Shown: one piece after another, positions 35,520 through 44,740 of the stretch | How the letters are laid out: the number at the start of each line of letters is the position of its first letter | Numbering within the stretch: the first letter of the stretch is position 1 | Origin: Schistocephalus solidus | Taxonomy: Eukaryota; Platyhelminthes; Cestoda; Diphyllobothriidea; Diphyllobothriidae | Assembly (NCBI GenBank): GCA_017591395.1 | Contig: WEDG01000305.1 | Coordinates: 62,001 to 126,000 of the forward strand | DNA: 64,000 nt | Reading direction: 5' to 3' | Program-made: the position numbers and the translations under genes | The notes under the pieces: model-generated | What the model was told of the DNA's origin: nothing | Seen by the model: only the letters and a program-made list of their open reading frames with translations | Databases searched by the model: none

Positions 35520-36160
35520 TCGCTCTGTTCCACTCCCCATCTGGGCCCGCTGTCAAGACAGAGTCAAGAAGACCAATGTTGGGAGAGGGCGCAGGCCCAC
35601 GCACTTTGGTCTAACACAAAACAAGAACACAACAACACAGGGAGGGGTGGCTTGGATTCCAACTGAGTGGGAGCGCCATAATGGTCGCATCAAGGAAAGA
35701 GCCTTTGCCAGCCGACTCTCAGTCCGCCAGTCGTCCATAGCACACTAACGTACACACCGGACTGACCACACGGTGCAAGTTATTCCTTCAGTTGGCAACC
35801 TTCCAAACTATGGCTTTTAGCGCACCGTGATAGTTTCAAGTGCGTCGGATTGTTTATAGTAAAAGAACTGCGCTGAGCCATCAACCTCACTCTCTCCTCC
35901 AACACCCAGAATCAGATCATTGTCCGTACCGGTCAGCTGTCTGATGCGGGAGTGGGCATATTGGCTGACATGGCCGGTGTACCCGTCCTCAGCCCGCCAC
36001 ACCGGGATTCCCAAAACCAGGGGCTAAGAAGGAGCCATCGCCATCTGACTGGTCAGCCACTGGTCAGCCATTCACCACACAGCACAGACTGGGTTAACGC
36101 CCTGGTCTGTTGGCAGCCTTCCAAGCCACAGTTTCAAAGATACCATTATATTCTCAGGTA
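35520..36160 (+). repeat. Composite dispersed repeat (family C fragment plus two family B units)
   Basis: 35544-35590 has the GTCAAGACAGAGTCAAGAAG block of family C. Two family B units follow, each with a CTCAGTC/CCAGTC block, an ACTGGGTTAACGC or GGACTGACCACACGG block and GGCAACCTTCC or GGCAGCCTTCC. GCTTTTAGCGCACCGTGATAG is shared exactly with 41740-42310. The B unit is roughly 320-360 bp. Non-coding. Confidence 0.65.
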
Positions 36161-36182
36161 TACGATAATGGTTGGGTAAAGA

Positions 36183-36183
<1 letters not shown>

Positions 36184-36220
<37 letters not shown>
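36184..36220. repeat. (TA)n microsatellite
   Basis: About 18 TA units at the left edge of the hammerhead repeat array. Confidence 0.97.
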
Positions 36221-36222
<2 letters not shown>

Positions 36223-36750
36223 AGGAAGCCAATTTCGGAAATTATTAAGTGCAGGACATGGAGTCAGATACCCGGACATTACTTTTAGGGTCAGAACTCA
36301 ATGACATTTGGGTCGAAGACAATCAACCACCGTGGAATAACCACGCAACGCCCATTCTCGTTCGCAAACGCGCAGTACGAATCTCATATGGCGCCATATA
36401 ATATACCGTACCCGACACGGTACCAGTTGCCCTCAGACACGCGTTCTCGCCGATGTTTGCCGTCGCGACTTTGCCAACGAGGCCAGTTCCCAGTGGTCCG
36501 CTGCTCTCTAAGGCGGCTCTGGTTATACATGGACCTGCATAATCAATCAAGGAAACACCCCGGAAATTATTATGCAGGACATGGAGTCAGATATCTGACA
36601 TTACTTTAGGTCAGACCAAACAACATTTGGGTCGAAGACATCAACCACTGTGGAATAACCACGTGCTCCATGATAAACAATTAGTACGCAAGCAATGAAT
36701 CTATATGGCACATATATTATACCGTACTTTCCGGACATAGGGCGGTACTA

Positions 36751-36842
36751 GCTCAAAAGGCCCAGACACGTGTTTCGCCGATGTTTCTGCTGCTGCTGAC
36801 GCAGCAACGAGGGTTTCTAGGCTCCTCAGTGGGTCCCCCAGC
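36751..36842 (-). ncRNA. Hammerhead ribozyme motif, type I, minus copy
   Basis: Minus order: stem I arm ending CCCA, CTGAGGA (36829-36823), stem II GCC (36822-36820) with GGC (36779-36777), GAAAC (36776-36772), ACGT loop, GTC (36767-36765), TGGG (36764-36761). All catalytic bases fit CUGANGA and GAAA. Stem II is 3 bp before a mismatch, stem I has CCCA/TGGG plus outer GCT/AGC. Cleavage is predicted between 36765 and 36764. Confidence 0.7.
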
Positions 36843-37205
36843 GTTCTCTATGCGGTTTCTGGTATAGGACTCCAGAGAATAATCATGAAATATTTTCGAA
36901 ATGATGACATGGAGTCAGATGATTCGACAATATTTAGGTCAGACTCTCACTTCAACAAACATTATGAAACAATCAATCACCGACTAATCGCCCATTCTAT
37001 AAACAGTCATTACTAGCGTAGTATGAATCTTTATGGCACATATTCATACCAGTACTTTCCGATAGGTAGTAGCTACAAAGTGTTTCGCCCGATAGCTCTG
37101 TTGCGTGACGCAGCAGCGATTTCATCATTTCAGCTGTTCCTCTATAGTTGTTTCTGGTATAGACCCAGAGAATAATTAAGGAAATAGTTTCGGAAATTAG
37201 TGGTA

Positions 37206-37366
37206 GACATGGAGTCAGATGATTCGGACATGACTTTTTAGGGTCAGACCCGAAATTTCAATGAACATTTGGGTCCACAGTGGTTGATTGTCTTCGACCC
37301 AAATGTTCATTGAAATTTCGGATCTGACCCTAAAAAGTCTTGTCCGAATCATCTAGACTCCATGTC
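37206..37366. repeat. Long hairpin at the orientation switch
   Basis: Arms 37206-37275 and 37296-37366 are near-perfect reverse complements (about 70 nt with few mismatches) around a 20-nt loop. This is where minus units turn into plus units. Pairing continues more loosely outward through the ribozyme segments. Confidence 0.9.
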
Positions 37367-37438
37367 CTGCACTTAATAATTTCAGAAATTATTTCGATTA
37401 TTCTCTGGAGTCCATATACCAGAAACCGCATAGAGAAC

Positions 37439-37528
37439 GCTGGGGACCCACTGAGGAGCCGAACTCCCCTCGTTGCTGCGTCACGCAGCAGCAGAAACAT
37501 CGGCGAAACACGTGTCTGGGCTTTTAGC
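37439..37528 (+). ncRNA. Hammerhead ribozyme motif, type I, best copy
   Basis: Stem I arm GCTGGGGACCCA (37439-37450), CTGAGGA (37451-37457), stem II arm GCCGA (37458-37462), a loop holding an 8-bp hairpin (37473-37480 with 37484-37491), stem II arm TCGGC (37500-37504), GAAAC (37505-37509), ACGT, GTC (37514-37516), stem I arm TGGGCTTTTAGC (37517-37528). Stem I can form 11 of 12 pairs, four of them G-U, and stem II 5 of 5. Stem III is only AC/GT around ACGT, as in schistosome Sm-alpha and PLE hammerheads (recalled). Predicted self-cleavage is between 37516 and 37517. Activity is inferred, not shown. Confidence 0.8.
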
Positions 37529-37751
37529 TAGAAACTATGTCGGAAGTACGTTTTAACGTCTTTGTCATATAAGATTCATACTACTTGTAGTACTACTTGT
37601 TTGTAGAATGGGCATTACGTGGTTATTCCACAGTGGTTGATTGTCTTCGACCCAAATGTTCATTGAAATTTCGGGTCTGACCCTAAAAAGTCATGTCCGA
37701 ATCACCTGACTCCATGTCCTGCACTTAATAATTTCAGAAATTATTTACCCG

Positions 37752-37769
37752 ATATATATATATATATAT
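37752..37769. repeat. (TA)n microsatellite
   Basis: Nine TA units at the right edge of the hammerhead array. Confidence 0.95.
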
Positions 37770-37784
37770 CGGTGGAGTAGTGTG

Positions 37785-38160
37785 TGTTGATATGATTTTG
37801 TGCCCCCTAAACGGGCCACGTGGTAGATGCGTTGTACCAACACGGGGGCCACATCAGGGCATGACATGCGTTATTCGGGTTGTGCTCCAGCTAACAAATG
37901 CCGAACATGGGAGGTGTGGTGGCACGCCTAGGGGCGGCTTGGACTTAGGGGACCCGGCCGCGCAAGCCACCTACGTCCTCTCCCGCCTCCGGTCTTCTTG
38001 ACTCTGTCTTGACACCGGGCTCAGGTGGTGGAGGAGGAGAGAGTGCGGTAGCTGCAGCGCAAGGCTACTATCACTTAAAACTAATTCACGCGCAAGTCAC
38101 TGTCCCTGCACCACCCTTTCGTGGAGCATACAGTGGACATAGTCGAAATCGACGATCGAA
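37785..38160 (-). repeat. Dispersed repeat, family C, long copy
   Basis: It contains CACATCAGGGCATGACATGC, GGTCTTCTTGACTCTGTC, GAGAGAGTGCGGTAGCTGCA and AACTAATTCACGCGCAAGT, all shared with 40285-40500 and in part with 27110-27430. It directly follows, in minus-strand sense, the stop codon region of the RTE zinc-finger fragment at 38189-38375. Confidence 0.65.
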
Positions 38161-38188
38161 CTATCTTTGATATGATTTAGCCTACGGT

Positions 38189-38375
38189 GGTTTACCACAG
38201 GTTGTCATGGAGACGCATGTGACCTAATAGGCCCATGCAATGTTTGAATGTGTGGTTGCAGTTAGGGCAGTGGTCATGGCCGCGGCGACTGTATGTCGGA
38301 GCCCCAGGCACTGGTTTGCCAGTCTCTATGCGATTAAATCGCAGGTGACCGACCAGGCCAATCCTACCACACGTT
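38189..38375 (-). pseudogene. RTE-type element, C-terminal zinc-finger fragment
   Basis: Minus strand reads GRIGLVGHLRFNRIETGKP and then HCPNCNHTFKHCMGLLGHMR ending LHDNLW and a stop at 38192-38194. It matches the last two fingers of the RTE copy at 42396-44325 (CPHCFRTFTHRMGLLGYMRL, ending DNLR). The final finger keeps C-x2-C and both histidines (GHMRLH), better than in the longer copy. All upstream domains are absent, so it is a severely 5'-truncated insert. Confidence 0.8.
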
Positions 38376-38454
38376 GAGTGATAGGCTCGAACATTTAACT
38401 GATGCCATGTGACTCCATCCTACCTGCACATAAGAGCATTCTTCATTATAATTC

Positions 38455-39700
38455 AGTATCACTATCAGTATATTTGAGGGAGATGTAGGTGAGTCACCTT
38501 TGAATTCCCTATTTGTACATGCGAGTTGTGGTATCAAAAAAATAGTATCTCGATATGTTGGCGAGGCCAACATAGTGGAACATAGTTGAAAAAGAGCAGA
38601 CAGTGAAAAAAAAATCCCGGTGATATTTAGGAGAAAAAAACTGTCGCCCTTGGGAGGGGGTCCAACGGGGGGGATTTCGGAGGTCACATGAATCAGCCAG
38701 ATTCTCCCTTGCTGATTGCAGAGTCCCTTGAGGGATTTTAAAGTCGGAAATATATGTCCAGATCATCCTCGGTCCATTGTGGTTCGAACCAAGGGAGAAC
38801 GTTCATACACCTCATGGACGACGGTCACCAGGTCCAGCTGATGCGAACACGCCCGGTGTCACCAAGGTGTGCAAATAAGTTAAGTAGCGAAGACCTCGAG
38901 GACCCCAGCATGGGAATAATGGGAGAATGCAAGCCCTCGAACGAAAATAACAAGCATTTAGAAATGTTACTCAAATATAGTTAGTAGTATCATGAATGCC
39001 TTATTTTCTGACGTCACACTTGCAGCTTTCAGTTAGTGTTGTAGCTCGCACCATTATATCGATCTAACTTTCGCTTAAAAACCTCCAAGGAGTCCGACAT
39101 AACAACATCCAGAGGAAGACTATTCCAAGCTTCAACTACTCTTTTGGAGAAGAAGTACTTCCGAGTGTCTACCCTTGCTCCAGTCACACGTAATTTGAGA
39201 GGATGACCTCTCAAGTTCGTTGTTTTTGCTAACTCGAAGAAATCCCCTGGGACGAGACAACAGTCCTGGACGCGTAGTATGCGGAATGTTAGTATCAGGT
39301 CCCCCCGAAGCTGTCTATAGTGGAAGGGAAAGAGATTGAGACTCGACAGCCGTGTTTCATAAGGCTGTGAGCCATGTCCAAGGACAAGTTTGGTTGCTCG
39401 CCTTTGGACCTTTTCGAGGCACGCTATCAAAAGCCTTTTTGAAGTCGATATAAACTGCCTGCACCGTTTTTTCTCTATCGACCGCTTCAGTCCAACGTTC
39501 TTAACAGTAGAGCAAATTTGTGACGCAGGATCTACCTCTACGGAAACCGTGCTGAGCTTCGGATAGCAGATTGTTATGTTCGAAGAACTGCATAAGTTGT
39601 TGCTTAATTATTTTTTCCATGATTTTGCAGCAAACTGAAGTTAGGCTGACCGGTCGATAATTGTTTGCAGAGACCTGGCTTCCACCCTTATAAAATAAGG
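38455..39700 (-). pseudogene. CR1-type retroelement with internal RT deletion
   Basis: Minus strand from 39700: YKGGSQVSANNYRPVSLTS, AQHGFRRGRSCVTNLLYC, VYIDFKKAFDS, then directly CLEKVQRRATKLVLGHGSQ (39430), YRQLRGDLILTF, LAKTTNLRGHPLKLRVTGAR and ASYNTN at 39029. Compared with the element at 31702-33620, about 200 residues between FKKAFDS and LEKVQRR, including the GVPQGS and catalytic FADD boxes, are missing. The 3' untranslated part with TACTGA-type tail runs to 38455 and matches 27674-28297. It is 5'-truncated at about 39700. It was inactive on arrival or soon after. Confidence 0.85.
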
Positions 39701-40100
39701 TAAATTAAATGTATCGCTTCGCGCTAAAGTGATGGTTTGAAAGGCCGTCACCCGAAGACAAAATTCGATCCTTACCAGGAGTGAGAGTCAGATTGCGATG
39801 GATTTTCCTTGATGCATCCTTCACAGAATTTTCACATAGGAAAAATCTGAACCACCCTTATAATATTCCGGTACACACAAAGACCCACTTTTGTGTGAAA
39901 TCTTGGGATTCATGTTTGGGCGGATAGGTTTTATAGGTGGCAAGCGTAAAAGAGTTCATTAGATATGTTAGTCAGTGGGACCATTCACCGCAACAGACAA
40001 CCGACCAACTCGGAGAGTGGTTGGGGACTGTGAGTGGGAGTATAGAGCGACGTCGACGGTTCAGCGCATTTTCCCCACTTTACGAAAATCTGAGGCGCTT
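39701..40100. other. Unassigned DNA
   Basis: Nothing recognised. Confidence 0.4.
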
Positions 40101-40500
40101 GAATCTATCACGGTGCGCTTGGTCGATTTCAAACTGACGGGATAACTCGGACTGCGTTGTCAGCCCAGTGTGTGTTTTGTGTGGAGTGGCCGACTGGTGG
40201 ATAGAGAGTCAGGCTGCAATGACTCCTTCTTAATGTGGCTTTTATGTCACTTGCATTCCGTGGGATCCGAACCCGATGGTGGGATTCACCAACCACTTAC
40301 ATCCTCTCCCGCCTCCGGTCTTTTCCTACTTGGTCGTGACACCGGGTCCAGGTGGGGAGGAGGAGAGAGTGCGGTAGCTGCAGCGCAAGGTTACTGTCAC
40401 TTTAAACTAATTCACGCGCAAGTTATCGTCCCTGCGCCAGCTTCCTGTGGGGCACACTGGGGACCTCGTCACAATCGACGGTCGAAGTGTTACATGCAAT
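40101..40500 (-). repeat. Composite dispersed repeat (families B and C)
   Basis: 40101-40250 on the minus strand carries family B blocks (AAGAAGGAGTCATTGCAGCC, CCACCAGTCGGCCACTCC, ACACTGGGCTGAC). 40285-40500 is family C (CTCCCGCCTCCGGTCTT, GAGAGAGTGCGGTAGCTGCA). The same B-C pairing in mirror orientation occurs at 35520-36160, so B and C probably form one larger element. Confidence 0.6.
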
Positions 40501-40519
40501 GAGGATAACGTCGCTTGTG

Positions 40520-40745
40520 GCACGCTTAGTCAGGCCGTTTAGTCCTGACAGCTACTGCATCCATGTTCGCTTCCGGTAGTCTCACCATCGAGGCTGTATG
40601 AAGGAGGAGGTAGTGTGATAGATGCGGCGCAGGTCTGCCTCACTTTAAACTAATTCACATGCATGTCACCAACACTGAGTCAGCTCAGCTTGACGCTTGG
40701 TTGGCGTTGTTGCCTACGAAGGTTGAACTGTGGCGTGCTTAGGCA
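40520..40745 (-). repeat. Dispersed repeat, family C, diverged copy
   Basis: Shared blocks are CTTTAAACTAATTCACATGC, GATGCGGCGCAGG and GGAGGAGGTAGTGTG. More decayed than its neighbour. Confidence 0.5.
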
Positions 40746-40764
40746 GAGTCATTAGGCAAATACG

Positions 40765-40870
40765 GTTGACAAAGACAAGTGAGGCTGTGATGGCTTTTTG
40801 AGATTATTTATCACCGACGGCTAGCCATACGCTAACCGCTGATTTGGAGGGCACGGGGTTTGAACATGGA
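40765..40870 (-). repeat. SINE fragment
   Basis: Minus strand has a B-box-like GTTCAAACCCC and a body with GCCATCACAGCCTC and ACTTGTCTTTGTC, as in the SINE at 22231-22420. Confidence 0.5.
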
Positions 40871-41735
40871 CATTTGCTCTTTGCGTGTGAAGTCTATTTT
40901 TCCGTCTGTGATCAGGATATACCAATGATATACATTCCAAGTTAACAAAATATGTGCATTCAATCTATTTTTTTATCAAAAAGAAACATCATAGGTAGGC
41001 TATGATAACAACTGATAGTAGTAATTAGATTCGAGTACCCACAGCTCTAACGATTCCTTCTCTGAAAGACAAAACCCAAGAAGTGGATGCTGTGTTGGAA
41101 ACGAGCGAATTTACCAGTGGAAAAAATTCTGCAGCGGTGTTTCACGGCTCCTAAAGAAATTGAATAAAATTCTACTGAAGCAAATGATCTTGAAGAACAA
41201 TGACGGAAAACAACTTGATCTAACATGGCAAGATTACTTTGTTTGCTTCAAAAACTTTGAATTCAAAATTTCAATATATTTTATCGCTGTAAATCAAAAT
41301 TTTTCAACATGTGGATTTTCATGCACGCAACAGTTTGGGGACGGAGGGTCTTACAGGCAAATGTCCTATTTAATAATTTTCCGAGTCCGGCTCTGCAAAG
41401 TATAATAATAATACTAGAGGACAAAGAAAACTTGTTTTTTCTTAAGTGGAATATCTAAAAAAGAAATGAACGGAAGTCAGTGAGTTCACTCGAAATTGTA
41501 TGAGTCTACAAGAAAGAGAACTGAATTAAAAATCTACTTCGTGTGGTGCAGACTTCTCGAGAGCACAACATATTTTATTCCTGTAAAAGAAAAATACCTC
41601 AAAATTGTGTTTTAGTCGCATAACTAGATGCGACACAATACTGTGATCCACGAATTAGAACAGCTCCTTTTACTGAGCCCATAACGGAGTCATGATTTGT
41701 TAAATTTTACTTCAGTAAACCGAGTCCGGGCGGGA
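40871..41735. other. Unassigned AT-rich DNA
   Basis: No motif recognised. Confidence 0.4.
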
Positions 41736-41739
41736 CTCG

Positions 41740-42310
41740 AAACGCATTGTTGATGGATTTTACCGAATGGCTGGCTGAGCCCCTCTGCGTCCTATTTAAG
41801 GCCACAGTAAGAAGGAGCCATTGCAGCCTGACTCTCAGTCCACCAGTCAGCCACTCCAAACAAAACACACATTGGGCTGACCACGTGGTCCGAGTTATCC
41901 CGTCTGTTGGCAACCTTCCAAGCCACGGCTTTTAGCGCACCGTGATAGTTTCAAGTGCATCTGATTGTTTATAGTGAGGAAAATGCACTGAGCTGTTAAC
42001 CTTACTCTCTCCCCCACCACCACAATCAGACCACCATCCGAGCCAGTCAGTTGTCTGAGGTGGGAGAGGGTGCATTGGCTGACGGGTCGGCGTACCCGTC
42101 TACGCGCGCCACAGCACGACCTGGCCCCCATAGCACACACACCAGGATTTACTTACTTAGGGGATATGGAGGAGCCATCGCCGTCTGACTCTCAGTCCAC
42201 TGATCAGCCATTCGACACACACAGCACATACACTGGGCCGACGGCCTGGTCTGGTGTAAGCGTCAGATTGGCAGCCTTCCAAGCCACGGTTTCTAGGAAA
42301 CCGTGATTTT
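41740..42310 (+). repeat. Dispersed repeat, family B, tandem units
   Basis: Two units with AGGAGCCAT, CTGACTCTCAGTCCAC and GGCA.CCTTCCAAGCCACGG blocks about 360 bp apart; homologous to 35640-36160. The second unit ends in a small hairpin, CACGGTTTC-TAG-GAAACCGTG (42282-42303). It directly abuts the 3' end of the RTE copy. Confidence 0.65.
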
Positions 42311-42395
42311 ATCAGGTACATTATGATGATCGTGAGGGTGTTGTCTATGTATTAGTGTAGAGGGTTTGCGCTGATGTGGCTTAGCCTCCGATGGT

Positions 42396-43180
42396 TCACC
42401 GCAGGTTGTCGTTGAGGCGCATGTATCCTAATAGGCCCATGCGGTGTGTAAATGTGCGGAAGCAGTGAGGGCAGTGGAGGGCAGTATGTCGAAGCCCCAG
42501 GCACTGGTGCACCAGCCTCCATGCGATGGATTCGCAGGTGACCGACCAGGCCGATGCGTGAGTTGAGGTTGCGGGCGCATTTTGGGCAGGAGAAATCGGT
42601 AGAGGCTGGGGGGTGTCATTCATGGTAGTGGAGGTGGCAGTGGTGGTAAGAATGGCAGAAGCGGATGGTGTGCATGATGTATCGGTGTCGTCGGCATTGC
42701 GGTGAATTCCGCTTTCATGGATGCGCATGTGACCGAATAAGCCCATGCGATGAGTGAATGCGCGAGGACAGTGAAGACATTGGATGCGATGATCTCTGCT
42801 GTGTTTGTGCTCCAGGCACTGGTTCACCAGTCTCTGTGCGATGGATTCGTAAGTGACCGACCAGGCCGATGCGTGAGGTGAATGTGCGGTCGCATTGAGG
42901 ACAGTTTAGGCGAGAGTCCCCATCGCTGATGCTGGTGGTGGTGGTAGTGAAGGGGAAGGCGGTGATGGTTGCGGTGGTGGGGGTAACAGGCGATGAGTAG
43001 AGGGATGTGGTCCCTATGATGGTGGGAGTAATGGAATCGATGACAGGAGTGAGGGTGGAGGAGTCTGAAGGACGGTTGGAAGAATTTGACGTAGAAATTG
43101 GAATTGTCGGATGGTTGGTGCATTGCGTCCGAAGATGTCCAGCCAGGTCGATTCGCTTGCAGAAGATGCATTGACGGCAC
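42396..43180 (-). pseudogene. RTE-type element, C-terminal array of five zinc fingers
   Basis: Minus strand, in order: CRQCIFCKRIDLAGHLRTQC (43179-43120), CPQCDRTFTSRIGLVGHLRI (42903-42841), CLHCPRAFTHRMGLFGHMRI (42779-42718), CPKCARNLNSRIGLVGHLRI (42588-42524) and CPHCFRTFTHRMGLLGYMRL (42473-42410). All start C-x2-C and the first four keep the GHLR/GHMR histidine. The fifth reads GYMRLN, losing both. Linkers are rich in Ser, Thr, Pro and His. At least three frameshifts separate the fingers; finger 1 lies in a different frame from the upstream domain. The likely role is nucleic-acid binding by the retroelement protein, inferred from C2H2 architecture. The stop TGA is at 42398-42396. Confidence 0.8.
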
Positions 43181-43184
43181 GGGT

Positions 43185-43600
43185 TGTTAGCGGTGCCTGG
43201 GCATCGACGATGTTAATCCGGGGCGCTGGTGACTTTCGTGCCCCTTTTTTGGCCTTGGCGGCAACGATCCGGTTGGCCTTAGAGATTGCTGAACCAGGCG
43301 TCACAGATCTTTTCCATGCCGGTCTATCCTGGGCGAGGTCCGCCCAGGTCACTGAGTTGATTTGCAGTTGTTTCAGCTATGTTTTCAAAGTGTCCTTGTA
43401 GCGTCGTTTTTGACCTCCCTGTCGGCGAGCACCCGTAGTGACATCTCCGTAGAAAAGTCGTTTGAGTGGTCACTCGTCGTCCATTCTTACCATGTGGCCG
43501 CTCCATCGCAGTTGCGCTTGCCTCAGCATGGCGTGGATGCTGATTACTCCGGTCCACTCCAGGACTTTCATGCCTGGGATCCTGGCATCGCGAATCGCCT
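43185..43600 (-). pseudogene. RTE-type element, domain between RT and zinc fingers
   Basis: Minus strand: MKVLEWTGVISIHAMLRQAQ, LRWSGHMVRMDDE, LKRLFYGDVTTGARRQGGQK, RRYKDTLKT, WADLAQDRPAWKRSV and NRIVAAKAKKGARKSPAPR. LRWSGHxVRMDDER, KRLFYGDV and RRYKDTLK are the block that follows the RT thumb in RTE/BovB-like proteins. Two in-frame stops are present. It is joined directly to the endonuclease end (TKAIRDA), so the whole RT palm is absent. Confidence 0.8.
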
Positions 43601-44325
43601 TGGTTGCCAGCACTTCCTGTCAATCTCGCCTCCGGACGAGAGCATAGTCCAGCAAATGCCATCGCCGCGACCGAGGGTGCATCCACGTGGCCTTCTCCCA
43701 CGTCGGCAGGCAGAATAAGGTGTTTGTCAGCAGGAGACGGTGTTCCGCACACGTTTTCAGAAGAAGGAGGCCGTTATCGTTACAGCTACCGAGACCATGG
43801 GGACCCAGCACTCCCTGCCAGGCAGCGTGGTCCATTCCCGACGCGGGCGTTGAGGTCACCAAGGACAATTAACTTGTCCGATTTTGGCACAGTCGCCAGC
43901 AAGGCGTGCAGGTCCTCGTAGAATTTGTCCTTCGCCGCATCAGAGCGCGTCATTGGTGGAGCATAGATGCTGATTATGGTGGCGAACTGGTCTTCCCGAA
44001 GAGGCAGGTGGAGGCTCATCAGGTGATCATTGATACCCTACGGCAGACAGGGCAAACGTCCCACGATGTCGTTCCGAATGGCAAAGGCAACACCAGCTTC
44101 GCGTCACTCTGCCCTTGGCCGGCTGCTCCAGAAGAATTTTTAGCCGGCACCCTCCTCCTCCAGCTGACCCTGTTCAGAGAATCCGGTCTCGCTGAGAGCA
44201 GCAATGTCCACCTTGTAGCGCGCCAGTTCCCGGGTGACTAGCGCCGTCCTCCGTTCCGGCCGGTTGCTCCTAGGATTGTCTAAAATGGAACGAACATTCC
44301 AGGCTGCTAGTGTGAGTGGACTCAC
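43601..44325 (-). pseudogene. RTE-type element, endonuclease domain
   Basis: It begins MSPLTLAAWNVRSILDN (44325), the W-N-V-R-S start of RTE endonucleases. It continues [82 protein letters not shown]. The Asn of WNVR, Glu of SET and the GDLNARVG box are the expected catalytic positions. The usual SET(R) reads SETG. The terminal SDH box is gone because the copy breaks at TKAIRDA. Stops near 44140 and 44040 and a frameshift near 43850 disable it. The enzyme would nick the target for reverse transcription. Confidence 0.88.
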
Positions 44326-44740
44326 CCGAGCAGCCTGGAGGGTATGGCGAGGGGGATTGGGACGGTGGGTATTGTTGTTTGTTTGCGTTTTACGACCGCG
44401 TATTTTGCGATCTGCGAGCCGCGGCCGGCTGCAGAAGACGTGATAACCAGCATTTGTTTAAGGCACCTTTTCTAGCCCATTCCTACACGAGGAGGCAAGC
44501 AGTGCTGTCCCTAAATAGGGCTGCTCGGACATCCCAGACGGTTGCCGAACTCCGTTATGGGTCACGGTTTTGTTTTAGTGGGAGAACGACCCGCGTTAGC
44601 CTGGGCCGCCTACGGGGTTGCTGTCGCCCCCAACGTAGGACTTTTTGAGAGGGGGGAGGTGGGAAGTTCGGGAGTCAGACATACCGGGTGTGGAGGCACA
44701 CACAACACCGGAGACCCTCACCTGGTTTAGCCCGCCAACA
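44326..44740 (-). other. Probable 5' untranslated part of the RTE element
   Basis: GC-rich DNA directly upstream of the endonuclease start with no open frame of its own in that sense. It ends near a GTGTGTGCCTCCACACC block. Assigned by position and composition only. Confidence 0.4.

Larger units (their letters stand above)
36221..37751. repeat. Hammerhead-bearing repeat array in two orientations
   Basis: Three units in minus orientation (landmark TCAACCAC at 36323, 36641 and about 36973) meet units in plus orientation (landmark CAGTGGTTGA at 37278 and 37631). Spacings are about 318, 332 and 353 bp. Each unit has a spacer with GACATGGAGTCAGAT and CATTTGGGTC blocks and one ribozyme segment. 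The ribozyme is complete in the second minus unit and the first plus unit. It is degraded in the first (GAAAC reads GAGAAC near 36450) and the third (CTGAGGA lost near 37120). No open frame is conserved. (TA)n tracts flank both sides. Confidence 0.8.

Noticed and set aside
36184..37769. CRISPR-like array
   Set aside because: Units are over 300 bp, occur in opposite orientations and carry ribozyme motifs; there is no short-repeat and spacer pattern.
43111..43921. Plus-strand frames of 60-118 codons
   Set aside because: They are antisense shadows of the minus-strand RTE element.
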